A stretch of 64,000 nt of DNA from a candidate division WOR-3 bacterium (GTDB lineage: Bacteria > Hydrothermota > Tepidihabitantia > Tepidihabitantales > CAIPLT01): assembly GCA_039801505.1 (NCBI GenBank), contig JBDRUV010000002.1, positions 1 to 64,000 of the forward strand, read 5' to 3'. Shown here in pieces: positions 54,745-63,582 of this stretch (the first letter of the stretch is position 1; each line of letters begins with the position of its first letter). Both the position numbers and the translations under genes were made by a program. The notes under the pieces were generated by a model. The model was given only the letters and a program-made list of their open reading frames with translations. It made no database searches and had not been told where the DNA came from.

Positions 54745-55896
54745 CTAAGCTTCTAGAATTAATACTACAGAACTTGTAGTTGGTAATCCTCGCCAGCTTT
54801 GAACTACAGCCGATTTTACATTCTTTATCTGGTTTTTGCCGGCTTGGTTACGGAGTTGCTCAACCGCACAATAAAGTCGCGCCAGACCTGTTGCTTCGTA
54901 TAGATAACCCATTCCTAAGGCACCACCTGAGGGATTTACCGGAAAACTGCCGTCAATTTCTGTCACGCCACTAGTTACTGCACCTTCAATCTCATAATTA
55001 TTAAAAAGACTTAAGGCCAGTAAATGCTGGAGCTCCTTATAAGAAAACCGGTCGTCGATTTCGGCAAAACTGAGATACTTTTTAGGATCAGTGATGTTAG
55101 CCATTTTATAGGCCATACTACCGGCCTTTTTTACATAGTCTAGTTCTACCCAATTTCGGGAGTCAAGATTCGGCGTTGAATTACACCAACCAATACCGGT
55201 AATCCAGATTGGCGTTTTACGCAAGGCACGGGCTACACTTTCTGAGGCCAAAACGATATTGATTGCGCCGTCAACCGGTTGAGCAATATCTAACTCGGTT
55301 AATGGACTTGCGACCATTTTTGCGGACCGAAAATCTTCGAAAGTTAGCATCGCAGCTCGGCCGGCAATAGGATTTCCTAAGGCATTTTTGCGATTTTTTA
55401 TTACTACCCGAGCACAGGTTTCAAAATCAATGCCGTATTCAAAGCAGAATCGATTCATCTCTAGGCCGGCAATAAAATAAGAATTAAGGCCTAATGGTCT
55501 AGTATAAACTGGATCCTGCGCGCACGCTTCTACGCCGTCAATTGTTAGGATATTTGATGGTTTGCAATGAGCTTCCACTACGGCAATGTCAAACTCCCCG
55601 GTCATAAGTTGAAGACAGGCGGCTACAATACCGTGCAGCCCATCGCCACTGATAGTATGGGTCGGTCTTAAAGCAGCGCCAATCTGATCTGGGACATACT
55701 CGTCAAAGATCGAAGTGCCTTCAATGTAATCTTCAGAACATGAGATGAAAGTGTCAACATCTTTTCGTGGGTCAATGCCAGCATCTTGATAAGCTTTTAC
55801 GGCGGCTTCAAACATTAACTCCTTGTAAGAGAGATCCGAAGACAGACTCCGAAATTGGGTAGCCCCGATACCAATAATAGCGACGCGCTTATTCAT
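54745..55896 (-). CDS. Thiolase-like protein, catalytic residues degenerate
   Basis: The 383-residue paralog begins RVAIIGIGATQFRSL and has PSGGALGMGYLYEATGL near the end. At the catalytic Cys position it has HTISGDGLHGIVAA (Thr aligned with Cys), and the GHP histidine is replaced by GYL. It is therefore probably a structural or non-catalytic partner of the downstream thiolase-like protein. AGAGGAGGT precedes the ATG. Assignment of lost residues is by eye. Confidence 0.84.
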   Translation of the reverse strand: MNKRVAIIGIGATQFRSLSSDLSYKELMFEAAVKAYQDAGIDPRKDVDTFISCSEDYIEGTSIFDEYVPDQIGAALRPTHTISGDGLHGIVAACLQLMTGEFDIAVVEAHCKPSNILTIDGVEACAQDPVYTRPLGLNSYFIAGLEMNRFCFEYGIDFETCARVVIKNRKNALGNPIAGRAAMLTFEDFRSAKMVASPLTELDIAQPVDGAINIVLASESVARALRKTPIWITGIGWCNSTPNLDSRNWVELDYVKKAGSMAYKMANITDPKKYLSFAEIDDRFSYKELQHLLALSLFNNYEIEGAVTSGVTEIDGSFPVNPSGGALGMGYLYEATGLARLYCAVEQLRNQAGKNQIKNVKSAVVQSWRGLPTTSSVVLILEA

Positions 55897-55955
55897 TCAA
55901 CCTCCTCTGTTTTAGTTTATATGGCATATTGCTAAGTGTTAGCGCAACAAGAATT

Positions 55956-55983
55956 ATATTAACTAAAAGTTTTTGTCTGTCAA
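55956..55983 (-). promoter_or_regulatory. Promoter of the thiolase/DUF35 operon
   Basis: On the minus strand TTGACA (55983-55978) and TAATAT (55961-55956) are spaced by 16 bases, followed by a leader of about 55 bases with AGAGGAGGT before ATG 55896. Confidence 0.75.
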
Positions 55984-56344
55984 GAAAGATTTACAATGTT
56001 TACTAACTTTTGCCCCAAGGTCTTTTTTTAAGCATCTATATATAGAGAAGTAAATAAAAAACTTACGAGTAAGAAAAAATAATATTTGTCGGGGGGACTG
56101 TGGAGGGGCTGTCTCGCTACGGTCCGGTATACGGCCCGGTTACAACGTTATTGGGAACCCTTAGGCTACTTTTGGTACTAATAGTTGGGTGTGTAAGGGC
56201 TACTCTCTAATAACTCATAGTGCAAAATTTTTTATCTGGATTATTTGGGCGTGACTACTGAAAACCTGAGAACTATTTTAGTGGTTTAGTTAAGTCCAAT
56301 TATTTAGGGGATCCGATGATGGTAATAACCGGGCAATAAAATTT
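55984..56344. other. Intergenic region with G/C-rich motif
   Basis: No gene is supported. Near 56090-56160 the plus strand reads GGGGGGACTGTGGAGGGGCTG, followed by CTACGGTCCGGTATACGGCC. Its complement contains CCCCTCCACAGTCCCC, which matches motifs in three other gaps. The rest is A/T-rich. Confidence 0.5.
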
Positions 56345-56923
56345 TTATAACCTTTCTTTTGGCTGAGATCTAAGAGCCAATAGATACATTGAGAGATAAT
56401 AGAAAAAAGACGCCGCAATTAAAATACAGATGATAATGGTTATTAAATCTTTAATGACCAAAGGTTTTATTTCTAAAATATACACCAGCATAAGAAGGGC
56501 GAAGAAAAAGCCGGCAAGTTTTCCTAAAATATTCGACGAATATAAGAATTTTCTCTTTCTGATTAAGATTATGCTGCCGATAATAATCAAGGTGTCGCGC
56601 GCAATAATCAGCCCAGCCAGCCAGAACGGAAACCGTTTCGTTAAAACCAACACCACAAAAATTGAGCCAACGGAAACCTTATCGACTAAATGGTCAAGGA
56701 TTTTACCAATATTAGTTACCTGATTGGTCCGCCGCGCAATATAACCGTCTAAGGCATCAGTGATCCAAGAAAGCAGCAAGAAAGCTGTAGCTGAATAGTA
56801 GTTACCGGTCGCTAAAAAAAATAAAATAATTGGCAAAAGAAAAAGCCGTGACAAACTTAAAAGATTGGGAAGAGTAGCAATTTTACCTAATTCTAATTTA
56901 TTGGTAGTATTAAGCTCCTCCAT
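56345..56923 (-). CDS. pgsA: CDP-alcohol phosphatidyltransferase (PgsA-like)
   Basis: The 192-residue membrane enzyme carries the CDP-alcohol transferase motif DGYIARRTNQVTNIGKILDH followed by LVD (residues ~59-81; D-G-AR-G-D-D pattern). It is most like phosphatidylglycerophosphate synthase, which makes PGP from CDP-diacylglycerol and glycerol-3-phosphate; other head groups are possible. Its ATG overlaps the nadK stop. Confidence 0.85.
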   Translation of the reverse strand: MEELNTTNKLELGKIATLPNLLSLSRLFLLPIILFFLATGNYYSATAFLLLSWITDALDGYIARRTNQVTNIGKILDHLVDKVSVGSIFVVLVLTKRFPFWLAGLIIARDTLIIIGSIILIRKRKFLYSSNILGKLAGFFFALLMLVYILEIKPLVIKDLITIIICILIAASFFYYLSMYLLALRSQPKERL

Positions 56924-57771
56924 TAGCTACCTTCCCGTTCGGCCCATTTCATTTTCGTGCGCAAGATTTCATAATAAGATCGGCCAGTTGGTGTTACTAG
57001 CTGAATATCAAAATTAGCTTTGGTTATCCCAAGTTCCTGATTAGGATATAGACGCCTTTTTATTTGGCCATCAACAGTTAACATTGCATATTCATTATGC
57101 GAGCCAAGTTTTATAAATAAATGTTCCGTGCCCGGAATAACAATTGAGCGACTTGAGAGAATGTGCGGTGAGATTGGAGTAATAACCATTACTTCTAAAG
57201 CCGGAAAGATTATTGGACCACCACAAGATAAAGAATAGGCTGTGGAACCAGTTGGTGTCGCCACTACTACACCATCACCGACTAGCCGGCAGATATAAGA
57301 TTGACCACTGAATAGAGTTAGTTCAATGACTCGACAAGACGGCCCCATATTAATTGCACAGTCGTTGAGGGCATAGAACTTTTCTCGGCCAAGTGTGACT
57401 TCTAGAACCATTCGTTTTTCGATTCGGCACTGATTATTTAGAAAAGCCTCGATTGCTTTTTCGGCTTCCTCAGGAGTAAATAGGGTAAGAAAACCCAAAC
57501 TACCCAAATTGATACCCAAAAGCGGTATTCTGTGATGTTTTACTATATGAGCTGCTTTTAATAAAGTGCCATCACCACCCAGGGCAATAATTAACGTCGC
57601 TTGTTTTAAAATAGTTGACTTGGTAGCTGAATACTTACTGAATCCTAACTTTGCTGCCCCGGTTTTTTCAACTAAAGGAACGATCTTTTTGGCCTTGAAA
57701 TAACCAATGAGTGCTGCTAAGGTTTTTTGGGCACTAGGTTTATTATAGTTAACAATAATCCCGATTTTCAC
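56923..57771 (-). CDS. nadK: NAD kinase
   Basis: The enzyme phosphorylates NAD to NADP. The GGDGT motif lies at ~65-69 (ALGGDGTLLKAAHI), followed by GINLGSLGFLTLF, the ALNDCAINMGPSCRV segment, and VATPTGSTAYSLSCGGPI with its conserved TGSTAYS. The length of 282 is normal. It lies between prmC and pgsA with minimal spacing. Confidence 0.96.
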   Translation of the reverse strand: MKIGIIVNYNKPSAQKTLAALIGYFKAKKIVPLVEKTGAAKLGFSKYSATKSTILKQATLIIALGGDGTLLKAAHIVKHHRIPLLGINLGSLGFLTLFTPEEAEKAIEAFLNNQCRIEKRMVLEVTLGREKFYALNDCAINMGPSCRVIELTLFSGQSYICRLVGDGVVVATPTGSTAYSLSCGGPIIFPALEVMVITPISPHILSSRSIVIPGTEHLFIKLGSHNEYAMLTVDGQIKRRLYPNQELGITKANFDIQLVTPTGRSYYEILRTKMKWAEREGS

Positions 57772-57780
57772 GATTAGCCC

Positions 57781-58632
57781 TCACTTATAATAAACAAAAG
57801 CATACCGAATGTTGCCTCGGAGGTCGTGCTCAAATTCAATTGAGGCATTTCTTACGGTACCGGTTATTAAATTGACCTGGCGCGGATCAATTTCTAAGGC
57901 GAGAAATCCTGAGGGTTTTAAATAATCTTGGGCAGTTATCAAAAGTTTTTTAATTATTTCAAAGCCATCTTGGCCGCCATCCAATGCCAGCCTCGGTTCA
58001 TAATTACGCACTGAGATAGGCAGTTGAGCTAACTCATCAGTTGGAATATAGGGAGGATTAGAGATAATGACGTCAAATCTAGAATTACTGGTCTTAAATT
58101 CTTCTGGTAAACTAGATTTTGCAAACTCCAACAAATTGCAATTTATCAAGGCAACTCTTTTTTCTAAGTGGTATTTTTTAACATTATAACTTGCTACCTG
58201 TAAGGCCTCATGCGAAATATCCGTTGCGATAATCCGGACCATTGGTAACAAATTAGCTAAAGCAATAGCGATATTTCCCGAACCCGTACCAACATCAAGG
58301 ATTAACCGGGGGTTGCGCCTGTAAAATTTAATGCGCGATACAGTTTTTACCACCAGTTCCTCAGTTTCGAATCGCGGAATCATCACACACTGATCAACAT
58401 ATAACTCATAGTCGAGAAAATAAGCGGTATGCACCAGATATTGGACTGGGGCACCGTCACGACATTTTTGGACTAGATGGGTAATTCGATCATACAAACC
58501 CTGTGGAACACATTCATTAGAGGAATACAACTCTAAAAGATTTTTTCGGGATAATGTCTGAAGAAGATACTCCGCATCAGCCCGGCCGATTTGTTTTACC
58601 GTGTTGCGGATTAATCGCTGATAGGTTATCAT
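57781..58632 (-). CDS. prmC: Peptide chain release factor N5-glutamine methyltransferase
   Basis: PrmC methylates the GGQ glutamine of release factors. It has an N-terminal helical domain, the SAM motif DVGTGSGNIAIA (~113-124), and the catalytic NPPY at ~192-195. The start overlaps the prfA stop by 4 bases, giving the well-known prfA-prmC pair. Confidence 0.96.
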   Translation of the reverse strand: MITYQRLIRNTVKQIGRADAEYLLQTLSRKNLLELYSSNECVPQGLYDRITHLVQKCRDGAPVQYLVHTAYFLDYELYVDQCVMIPRFETEELVVKTVSRIKFYRRNPRLILDVGTGSGNIAIALANLLPMVRIIATDISHEALQVASYNVKKYHLEKRVALINCNLLEFAKSSLPEEFKTSNSRFDVIISNPPYIPTDELAQLPISVRNYEPRLALDGGQDGFEIIKKLLITAQDYLKPSGFLALEIDPRQVNLITGTVRNASIEFEHDLRGNIRYAFVYYK

Positions 58633-59732
58633 TTTTTGATTTCAAAGAATTTTAATATCTCTGCCATTTCTAAGGGTTCAATAATGTAATCTAACTCACC
58701 TTCCATAATTTCATCTAAATTGTAAACCGTAAGTCCGATTCGATGATCCGTAACTCGGTTTTGGGGAAAGTTATATGTACGAATTTTTTCCGCTCGGTCT
58801 CCGGTACCGATTTGGCTTCTTCGTTGCGCGCCAATTTTTTCTTCCTCTTCCTTCTTTTTTGCTTCTAATATACGGGCGCGCAATATTTTCATAGCTTTGG
58901 CTCGATTCTTTATTTGACTTCGTTCGTCTTGGCAAGAAACTACAATACCAGTTGGAATATGGGTAATCCGGACGGCAGAATCTGTCACATTGACATGCTG
59001 ACCACCATGGCCGCTAGCTCGAAAGACCTCAATTTTTAACTCCTGGGGATCTATTTTTAATTCAATCTCGGTTGGTTCGGGTAAAACCGCCACTGTTACC
59101 GTCGAGGTGTGAAGTCGTCCCGACGCCTCGGTAACCGGCACCCGTTGAACTCGATGCACGCCACTTTCAAATCGAAAGTACCGGAAAGCCTCGTTTCCTT
59201 CAACGGCAAAAATTATTTCCTTAAAACCAGAAAGATCAGAAGGTCGTGAAGAAAGGATTTCGTAATTGAGACGTTTTTTTTCAATATACTTCGTATACAT
59301 ACGAAATAAATCTAAAGCAAATAATGCGGATTCTTCGCCACCGGCTGCGGCCCGGATTTCAACTATGCAGTTCCCTTGCCATTCAGCTCGCTTCGGCATT
59401 AATTGGTAAAGAATATTATGTTCTAAATCAACTATCCGTTTTTGCAGTCGGGCGATTTCTTTTTCTGCCAACTCTCGTAATTCTTCATCCGATGAAGTTC
59501 GGAGAAGTTCTTGGGTATTAGTGAGTTCTTGTTTGGTGGCTTTATAGGCATCGAAACTTTGTAAAAGTTCTGTAATTTCTTTGTATTCTTTGGTTAGTTC
59601 TAATGTTTTATTGGCATCGGTCAAAATTTCCGGATTAATTAACAAGTTTTCTAACTCTTCTTTACGTTTAAGTATTGATGGTAGCCGTTTTCCGATTTCT
59701 TCTAAAAGATCAAACTCAACCACACTGCCCAT
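58629..59732 (-). CDS. prfA: Peptide chain release factor 1
   Basis: RF1 ends translation at UAA and UAG. The GGQ motif lies at ~243-245 in SGHGGQHVNVTDSAVRITH, and the codon-recognition PVT tripeptide appears in VQRVPVTEASGRLHTS. Domain ends with RTYNFPQNRVTDHRIG. The 367-residue length is normal and the reading frame has no RF2-type frameshift. Confidence 0.97.
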   Translation of the reverse strand: MGSVVEFDLLEEIGKRLPSILKRKEELENLLINPEILTDANKTLELTKEYKEITELLQSFDAYKATKQELTNTQELLRTSSDEELRELAEKEIARLQKRIVDLEHNILYQLMPKRAEWQGNCIVEIRAAAGGEESALFALDLFRMYTKYIEKKRLNYEILSSRPSDLSGFKEIIFAVEGNEAFRYFRFESGVHRVQRVPVTEASGRLHTSTVTVAVLPEPTEIELKIDPQELKIEVFRASGHGGQHVNVTDSAVRITHIPTGIVVSCQDERSQIKNRAKAMKILRARILEAKKKEEEEKIGAQRRSQIGTGDRAEKIRTYNFPQNRVTDHRIGLTVYNLDEIMEGELDYIIEPLEMAEILKFFEIKK

Positions 59733-59733
59733 G

Positions 59734-60201
59734 TTATTTCAAGCTTTCAACGAAGGTCTTAATTTTTTCGGGAAACTTTTTGGAATCAAAATCCTTAGCA
59801 GAGAGTGCTAAAGTTGCAACTGGTGTTTTATTGGCAATTTGTTCAAGCTCTTTAAAAGTACCCTGAGAATTCGAACTGTGATAAGTACAGAAAAACGCAA
59901 TCCTGTTAATCTGTGGTGCATAATAGTTAAGATAGGTTCTAACTGCTGGAACAGGCATTCCTGCCCAAATTGGAGTACCAATAATTACGATGTCAAAGTT
60001 TGCCGGATTAAATTGTATTGGAGAGATCTGCGTAGTTTTCTTAAACCGAGCGTCAAAAATTGCAGATATAAAGCCGACAATACCACTACGTTTTTTATTG
60101 TCAATTAATTCTTCAAGATTGGCATTTAAAATTTCTTTAAGCCTCTCGGCAACCAATTTGGTTTTTCCGGTTTGTGAATAAAAGGCAATTAAAACTTTCA
60201 T
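59734..60201 (-). CDS. Flavodoxin-family protein
   Basis: The 155-residue protein begins KVLIAFYSQTGKTKLVAERL, with the FMN phosphate loop SQTGKT, and has DIVIIGTPIWAGMPVPAVRT as the second loop (Trp stacking on FMN). It fits flavodoxin_5 or protoporphyrinogen oxidase HemG-like small flavodoxins; which partner it serves is unknown. It is the first gene of the run through prfA-prmC-nadK-pgsA and has its own leaderless-type promoter. Confidence 0.88.
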   Translation of the reverse strand: MKVLIAFYSQTGKTKLVAERLKEILNANLEELIDNKKRSGIVGFISAIFDARFKKTTQISPIQFNPANFDIVIIGTPIWAGMPVPAVRTYLNYYAPQINRIAFFCTYHSSNSQGTFKELEQIANKTPVATLALSAKDFDSKKFPEKIKTFVESLK

Positions 60202-60207
60202 TTATTT

Positions 60208-60235
60208 AGTATAAATAGTATTAGTAGAATGTCAA
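60208..60235 (-). promoter_or_regulatory. Promoter of the flavodoxin-prfA run (leaderless type)
   Basis: On the minus strand TTGACA (60235-60230) and TATACT (60213-60208) are spaced by 16 bases. The -10 box ends 6 bases before the ATG at 60201, with no ribosome-binding site. Confidence 0.8.
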
Positions 60236-60249
60236 GGAAAATGAAAATT

Positions 60250-61107
60250 CTAAGTGATTTTCATTGAAATATCAATTATCGGCGCTGAGTGGGTAAGCAT
60301 TCCCACAGATATAAAATCTACGCCGGTTTTAGCAATTTTTCGCACATTGTTAAGATTAATGCCGCCAGAGGCTTCCAGTTGAGCCTTACCGTGTGATAAT
60401 TTTACTGCCATTCTGATATCCTTCAGACTAAAATTATCAAGCATAATTAATGGCACCCCACAATATAGAGCTTCTTTTAACTCCCTTAAGTTTTTAACTT
60501 CAACTTCGTATAGTATATTATTTTTTCGGTACTTGCTCAGTAATTTTTTTACCGCGTTAGCAATACTTCCGGCTAATTTTATATGATTATCTTTTATTAA
60601 AATCATATCATAAAGTCCCATCCGGTGGTTTTGACCACCGCCGATCATTACGGCGTATTTTTCAAAAAGACGGAAATTAGGGGTGGTTTTTCTGGTATCG
60701 AGAATTATAGCTTTTGTGTCCGACACCCGATCAACGAACTTTCTGGTTAAAGTAGCAATACCAGATAGGCGGCATAAAATGTTGAGAGCAGTCCGTTCGC
60801 CGCTTAAGATTTTTCGGGCATTACCTCGAATAATTGCGATGGTATCTCCCTTTTTAATTATATCTCCATCATGTTTTATTAAGCGAACCTTAATTGATGA
60901 GTCAAGAAGCTTAAACAGTCGCTTTACAAAAACACCTCCAGCCAGGACGCCTTTTCCCCTAGTAATGATTTGGGCAGTAGCTGTTTGATTTTGATCAATA
61001 ATTGTGTTTGAAGTGATATCTCCAGTTCCAATGTCTTCTTTTAGAGCATCTAACAAAATTTTGTCGACTTGTAATCGTTTTTTTTTAATATAATAAGGTT
61101 GTTTCAT
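60250..61107 (-). CDS. nadC: Nicotinate-nucleotide pyrophosphorylase (carboxylating)
   Basis: NadC makes nicotinate mononucleotide from quinolinate and PRPP. Motifs: LKEDIGTGDITSNTII, RTALNILCRLSGIATLT, ILDTRKTTPNFRLFEKYAV, GGGQNHRMGLYDMILIKDNH, and ASGGINLNNV with ISVGMLTHSA near the end. The length of 285 is normal. It overlaps the DUF503 gene by 23 bases. Confidence 0.96.
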   Translation of the reverse strand: MKQPYYIKKKRLQVDKILLDALKEDIGTGDITSNTIIDQNQTATAQIITRGKGVLAGGVFVKRLFKLLDSSIKVRLIKHDGDIIKKGDTIAIIRGNARKILSGERTALNILCRLSGIATLTRKFVDRVSDTKAIILDTRKTTPNFRLFEKYAVMIGGGQNHRMGLYDMILIKDNHIKLAGSIANAVKKLLSKYRKNNILYEVEVKNLRELKEALYCGVPLIMLDNFSLKDIRMAVKLSHGKAQLEASGGINLNNVRKIAKTGVDFISVGMLTHSAPIIDISMKIT

Positions 61108-61369
61108 AATTAAGTACTCTTAATCGCGGATCTTTTTGAATAAATTCAATAATTTTTTCGTAGTTACGTTCGATTTCTTTGTAATTGGTATTAACAAGTG
61201 CGATTGACAATTCAGTTCGCTGCCACAAATTTTGATAATTGGTTTCAGCGATGGACACATTAAAATTTTCTCTTAGTTTTTTAGTCAAGGCCAATAGCAC
61301 ACGTCGTTTATCTTTAAGGGAATAGCCGGTTGCTATGTGGCAGTCGACAACTAAAAGGCCCACCGACAT
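61085..61369 (-). CDS. DUF503 (YlxP-like) protein
   Basis: The 94-residue protein has the family pattern VGLLVVDCHIATGYSLKDKR, a KLRENFNVSIAETNYQNLWQ segment and IEFIQKDPRLRVLNYE. Genes of this family usually follow infB, as here, often between infB and rbfA; rbfA is not present and nadC comes next. Its function is not established. Confidence 0.9.
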   Translation of the reverse strand: MSVGLLVVDCHIATGYSLKDKRRVLLALTKKLRENFNVSIAETNYQNLWQRTELSIALVNTNYKEIERNYEKIIEFIQKDPRLRVLNYETTLLY

Positions 61370-61377
61370 GTTTTTAT

Positions 61378-63582
61378 CTATGAAGCATTGTCACGCACAG
61401 AAGCATCACGGGCAACTTTCTCTATACTATAAAATTCTAAAATGTCACCTACTTTAAGATCAGAAGCATTTTCAATGCCGATTCCACATTCAAACCCCAT
61501 TTCTACTTCTTTGACATCATCCTTAAATCTTTTAAGAGAAATAATTTTACTTTTTAAAATATCTTTGTTGTCCCGAATAATTTTGACTATAGCATTACGG
61601 GTTACCTTGCCTTCGGTAATATACGCCCCGGCCACTGGTCCAACTTTAGGAATCATAAATACCTGGCGGATTTCGGCTTTTCCAATTAACACTTCTTTTT
61701 CTTCAGGTTCTAGTAATCCAAGCATAGCGGATCGAATATCATCAATAGCTGAATAGATAATTCGATAAAGCCGAATTTCTACCCCATGTTGTTCGGCAAT
61801 CCTTTGAGCCTCCGAAAGTGCATTGACATGATAACCAATAACAATCGCCTGGGAACTTTCCGCCAAAAGCACATCGGAGGTGGTAATTTGCCCAATACCA
61901 GCATGAATTACTCGAACGCGGACCTCTTCAAGGGAGAGTCCTTCTAATGCTTCTTTTAATGCTTCAGCAGAGCCAAATGTGTCCGCTTTAAGAACAATTT
62001 TAAGTTCTTTAACTAGGCCTTCTTGAATCTTTTGCTGTAATTCTACTAAACCTAATTTATTAGCTGCAAGCTGCTTTAATTTTGTATCACGTTTAAGTAG
62101 TGCTCGACGCGTTGCAATTTCTCGGGCTGTGCGTTCATCAGCGACCACCTCGAAACGTTCCCCAGGTTCAGGGAGTCCTGATGACCCCAAGACCTGAACC
62201 GGTATCGAAGGGGTTGCTTCTTCTAGCCGCTCAAAATTCTCGTTTAGTAAATCTCGCACTCGGCCGTAGTATGACCCACATACAAATGCGTCGCCTTTTC
62301 TTAAGGTACCTTGTTGGACCAACAAGGTAATGATATTCCCTCGACCCCGATCCCGACGGCTTTCAATTACAACGCCCTTGGCTGGCCCATCATAAACTGC
62401 ACTTATTTTGAGTTCTTCTGCTAAAAGCAAAATTGCTTCCAGTAAATCTTCTATGCCCATACCGGTTCTTACAGAGGTTAATACGCATAGGGTATCCCCA
62501 CCGTACCCCTCAACCCGTAAACCGTGTTGGGCTAATTGACTTTTTACCATTTCTGGATTTGCCGTGGCTAGGTCACATTTTGTGATTGCAACAATAATTG
62601 GTACCCCAGCAGCCCGGGCGTGATTTATCGCCTCAATAGTTTGGGGCATAACTCCGTCATCAGCCGCAACTACAAGCACTGCAATATCGGTAACTTGAGC
62701 ACCGCGAGCGCGCATTGCTGTAAATGCCTCATGACCTGGGGTATCAAGAAAAGTAATTTTTTTATCTTTATAATGGACCAAATATGCACCAGTATGCTGA
62801 GTAATTCTTCCGTACTCTTTTTCGGCAACTTTAGTTTTTCTTATATAATCAAGCAGAGAGGTTTTTCCATGGTCAACATGCCCCATTACTACAACAACAG
62901 GTGGACGTTCTTTAGGTTCTCCGGTTACAGTAGTAGGGGCAATAATCTCTTCTTCAATTTCCACTTCAAGCTTGAATTCGTCAGCCAAGAGCAAAATAGT
63001 CTCGGTGTCAAGCCTTTGATTTACCGTAGCTAAAAGCCCGATGTTTAAACATTTTTTGATAATTTCGGCTACGGAAACCCCAAAAAGACTAGCTAATTCG
63101 GCAACACTAACATAAGGGGGAACTTTAATTTTTTTACTTACTTCAACCGGCTTTTGCTCTCGCTCTCGATGTTTTTCTGGACGAGGTCTTGGTCGCGGTT
63201 GTGGAGTAATTATTTTAGGGCTAACCAATTTAGGAGCTGAATTAAATTTAGGTGGTTGAGGTGATGCCGGTATTTGAAGTTTCTTTTTTAATGACTCTTT
63301 AACTACAAATTTCTCTTGCTTAACCCGCGCTTTAACTTTTTCAAATTCTTCTTGGGTAATGCGAGCCGTAAAACCCCGCGGTGGATAACCTAGTTCTTTT
63401 AAAATACTAACAAAGGCCTCACAAGAAAGATTTAGGTATTTAGCTGCAACAAATAACTTTAATCCCTTGCTCTCTTTTTCTTTACTTTTTGTTTGTGTTT
63501 TTGGTTTTTCGCTTTTAGCGGCATTGGTTGGTTGGTCTTTAGAATTCGAGAGATCCTTATGCGGTTCTTTTATTTCTTCCAT
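61378..63582 (-). CDS. infB: Translation initiation factor IF-2
   Basis: IF-2 positions initiator tRNA on the ribosome. The N-terminal part (~1-150) is charged and low-complexity with a helical IF2_N-like domain (LKLFVAAKYLNLSCEAFVSI), and a second IF2_N segment follows (VSVAELASLFGVSVAEIIKK). The GTPase domain has G1 GHVDHGKTS, G3 DTPGHEAF and G4 TKCD (the usual NKxD has Thr here). Domains II-IV follow to residue 734. It overlaps the nusA stop by 13 bases. Confidence 0.97.
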   Translation of the reverse strand: MEEIKEPHKDLSNSKDQPTNAAKSEKPKTQTKSKEKESKGLKLFVAAKYLNLSCEAFVSILKELGYPPRGFTARITQEEFEKVKARVKQEKFVVKESLKKKLQIPASPQPPKFNSAPKLVSPKIITPQPRPRPRPEKHREREQKPVEVSKKIKVPPYVSVAELASLFGVSVAEIIKKCLNIGLLATVNQRLDTETILLLADEFKLEVEIEEEIIAPTTVTGEPKERPPVVVVMGHVDHGKTSLLDYIRKTKVAEKEYGRITQHTGAYLVHYKDKKITFLDTPGHEAFTAMRARGAQVTDIAVLVVAADDGVMPQTIEAINHARAAGVPIIVAITKCDLATANPEMVKSQLAQHGLRVEGYGGDTLCVLTSVRTGMGIEDLLEAILLLAEELKISAVYDGPAKGVVIESRRDRGRGNIITLLVQQGTLRKGDAFVCGSYYGRVRDLLNENFERLEEATPSIPVQVLGSSGLPEPGERFEVVADERTAREIATRRALLKRDTKLKQLAANKLGLVELQQKIQEGLVKELKIVLKADTFGSAEALKEALEGLSLEEVRVRVIHAGIGQITTSDVLLAESSQAIVIGYHVNALSEAQRIAEQHGVEIRLYRIIYSAIDDIRSAMLGLLEPEEKEVLIGKAEIRQVFMIPKVGPVAGAYITEGKVTRNAIVKIIRDNKDILKSKIISLKRFKDDVKEVEMGFECGIGIENASDLKVGDILEFYSIEKVARDASVRDNAS

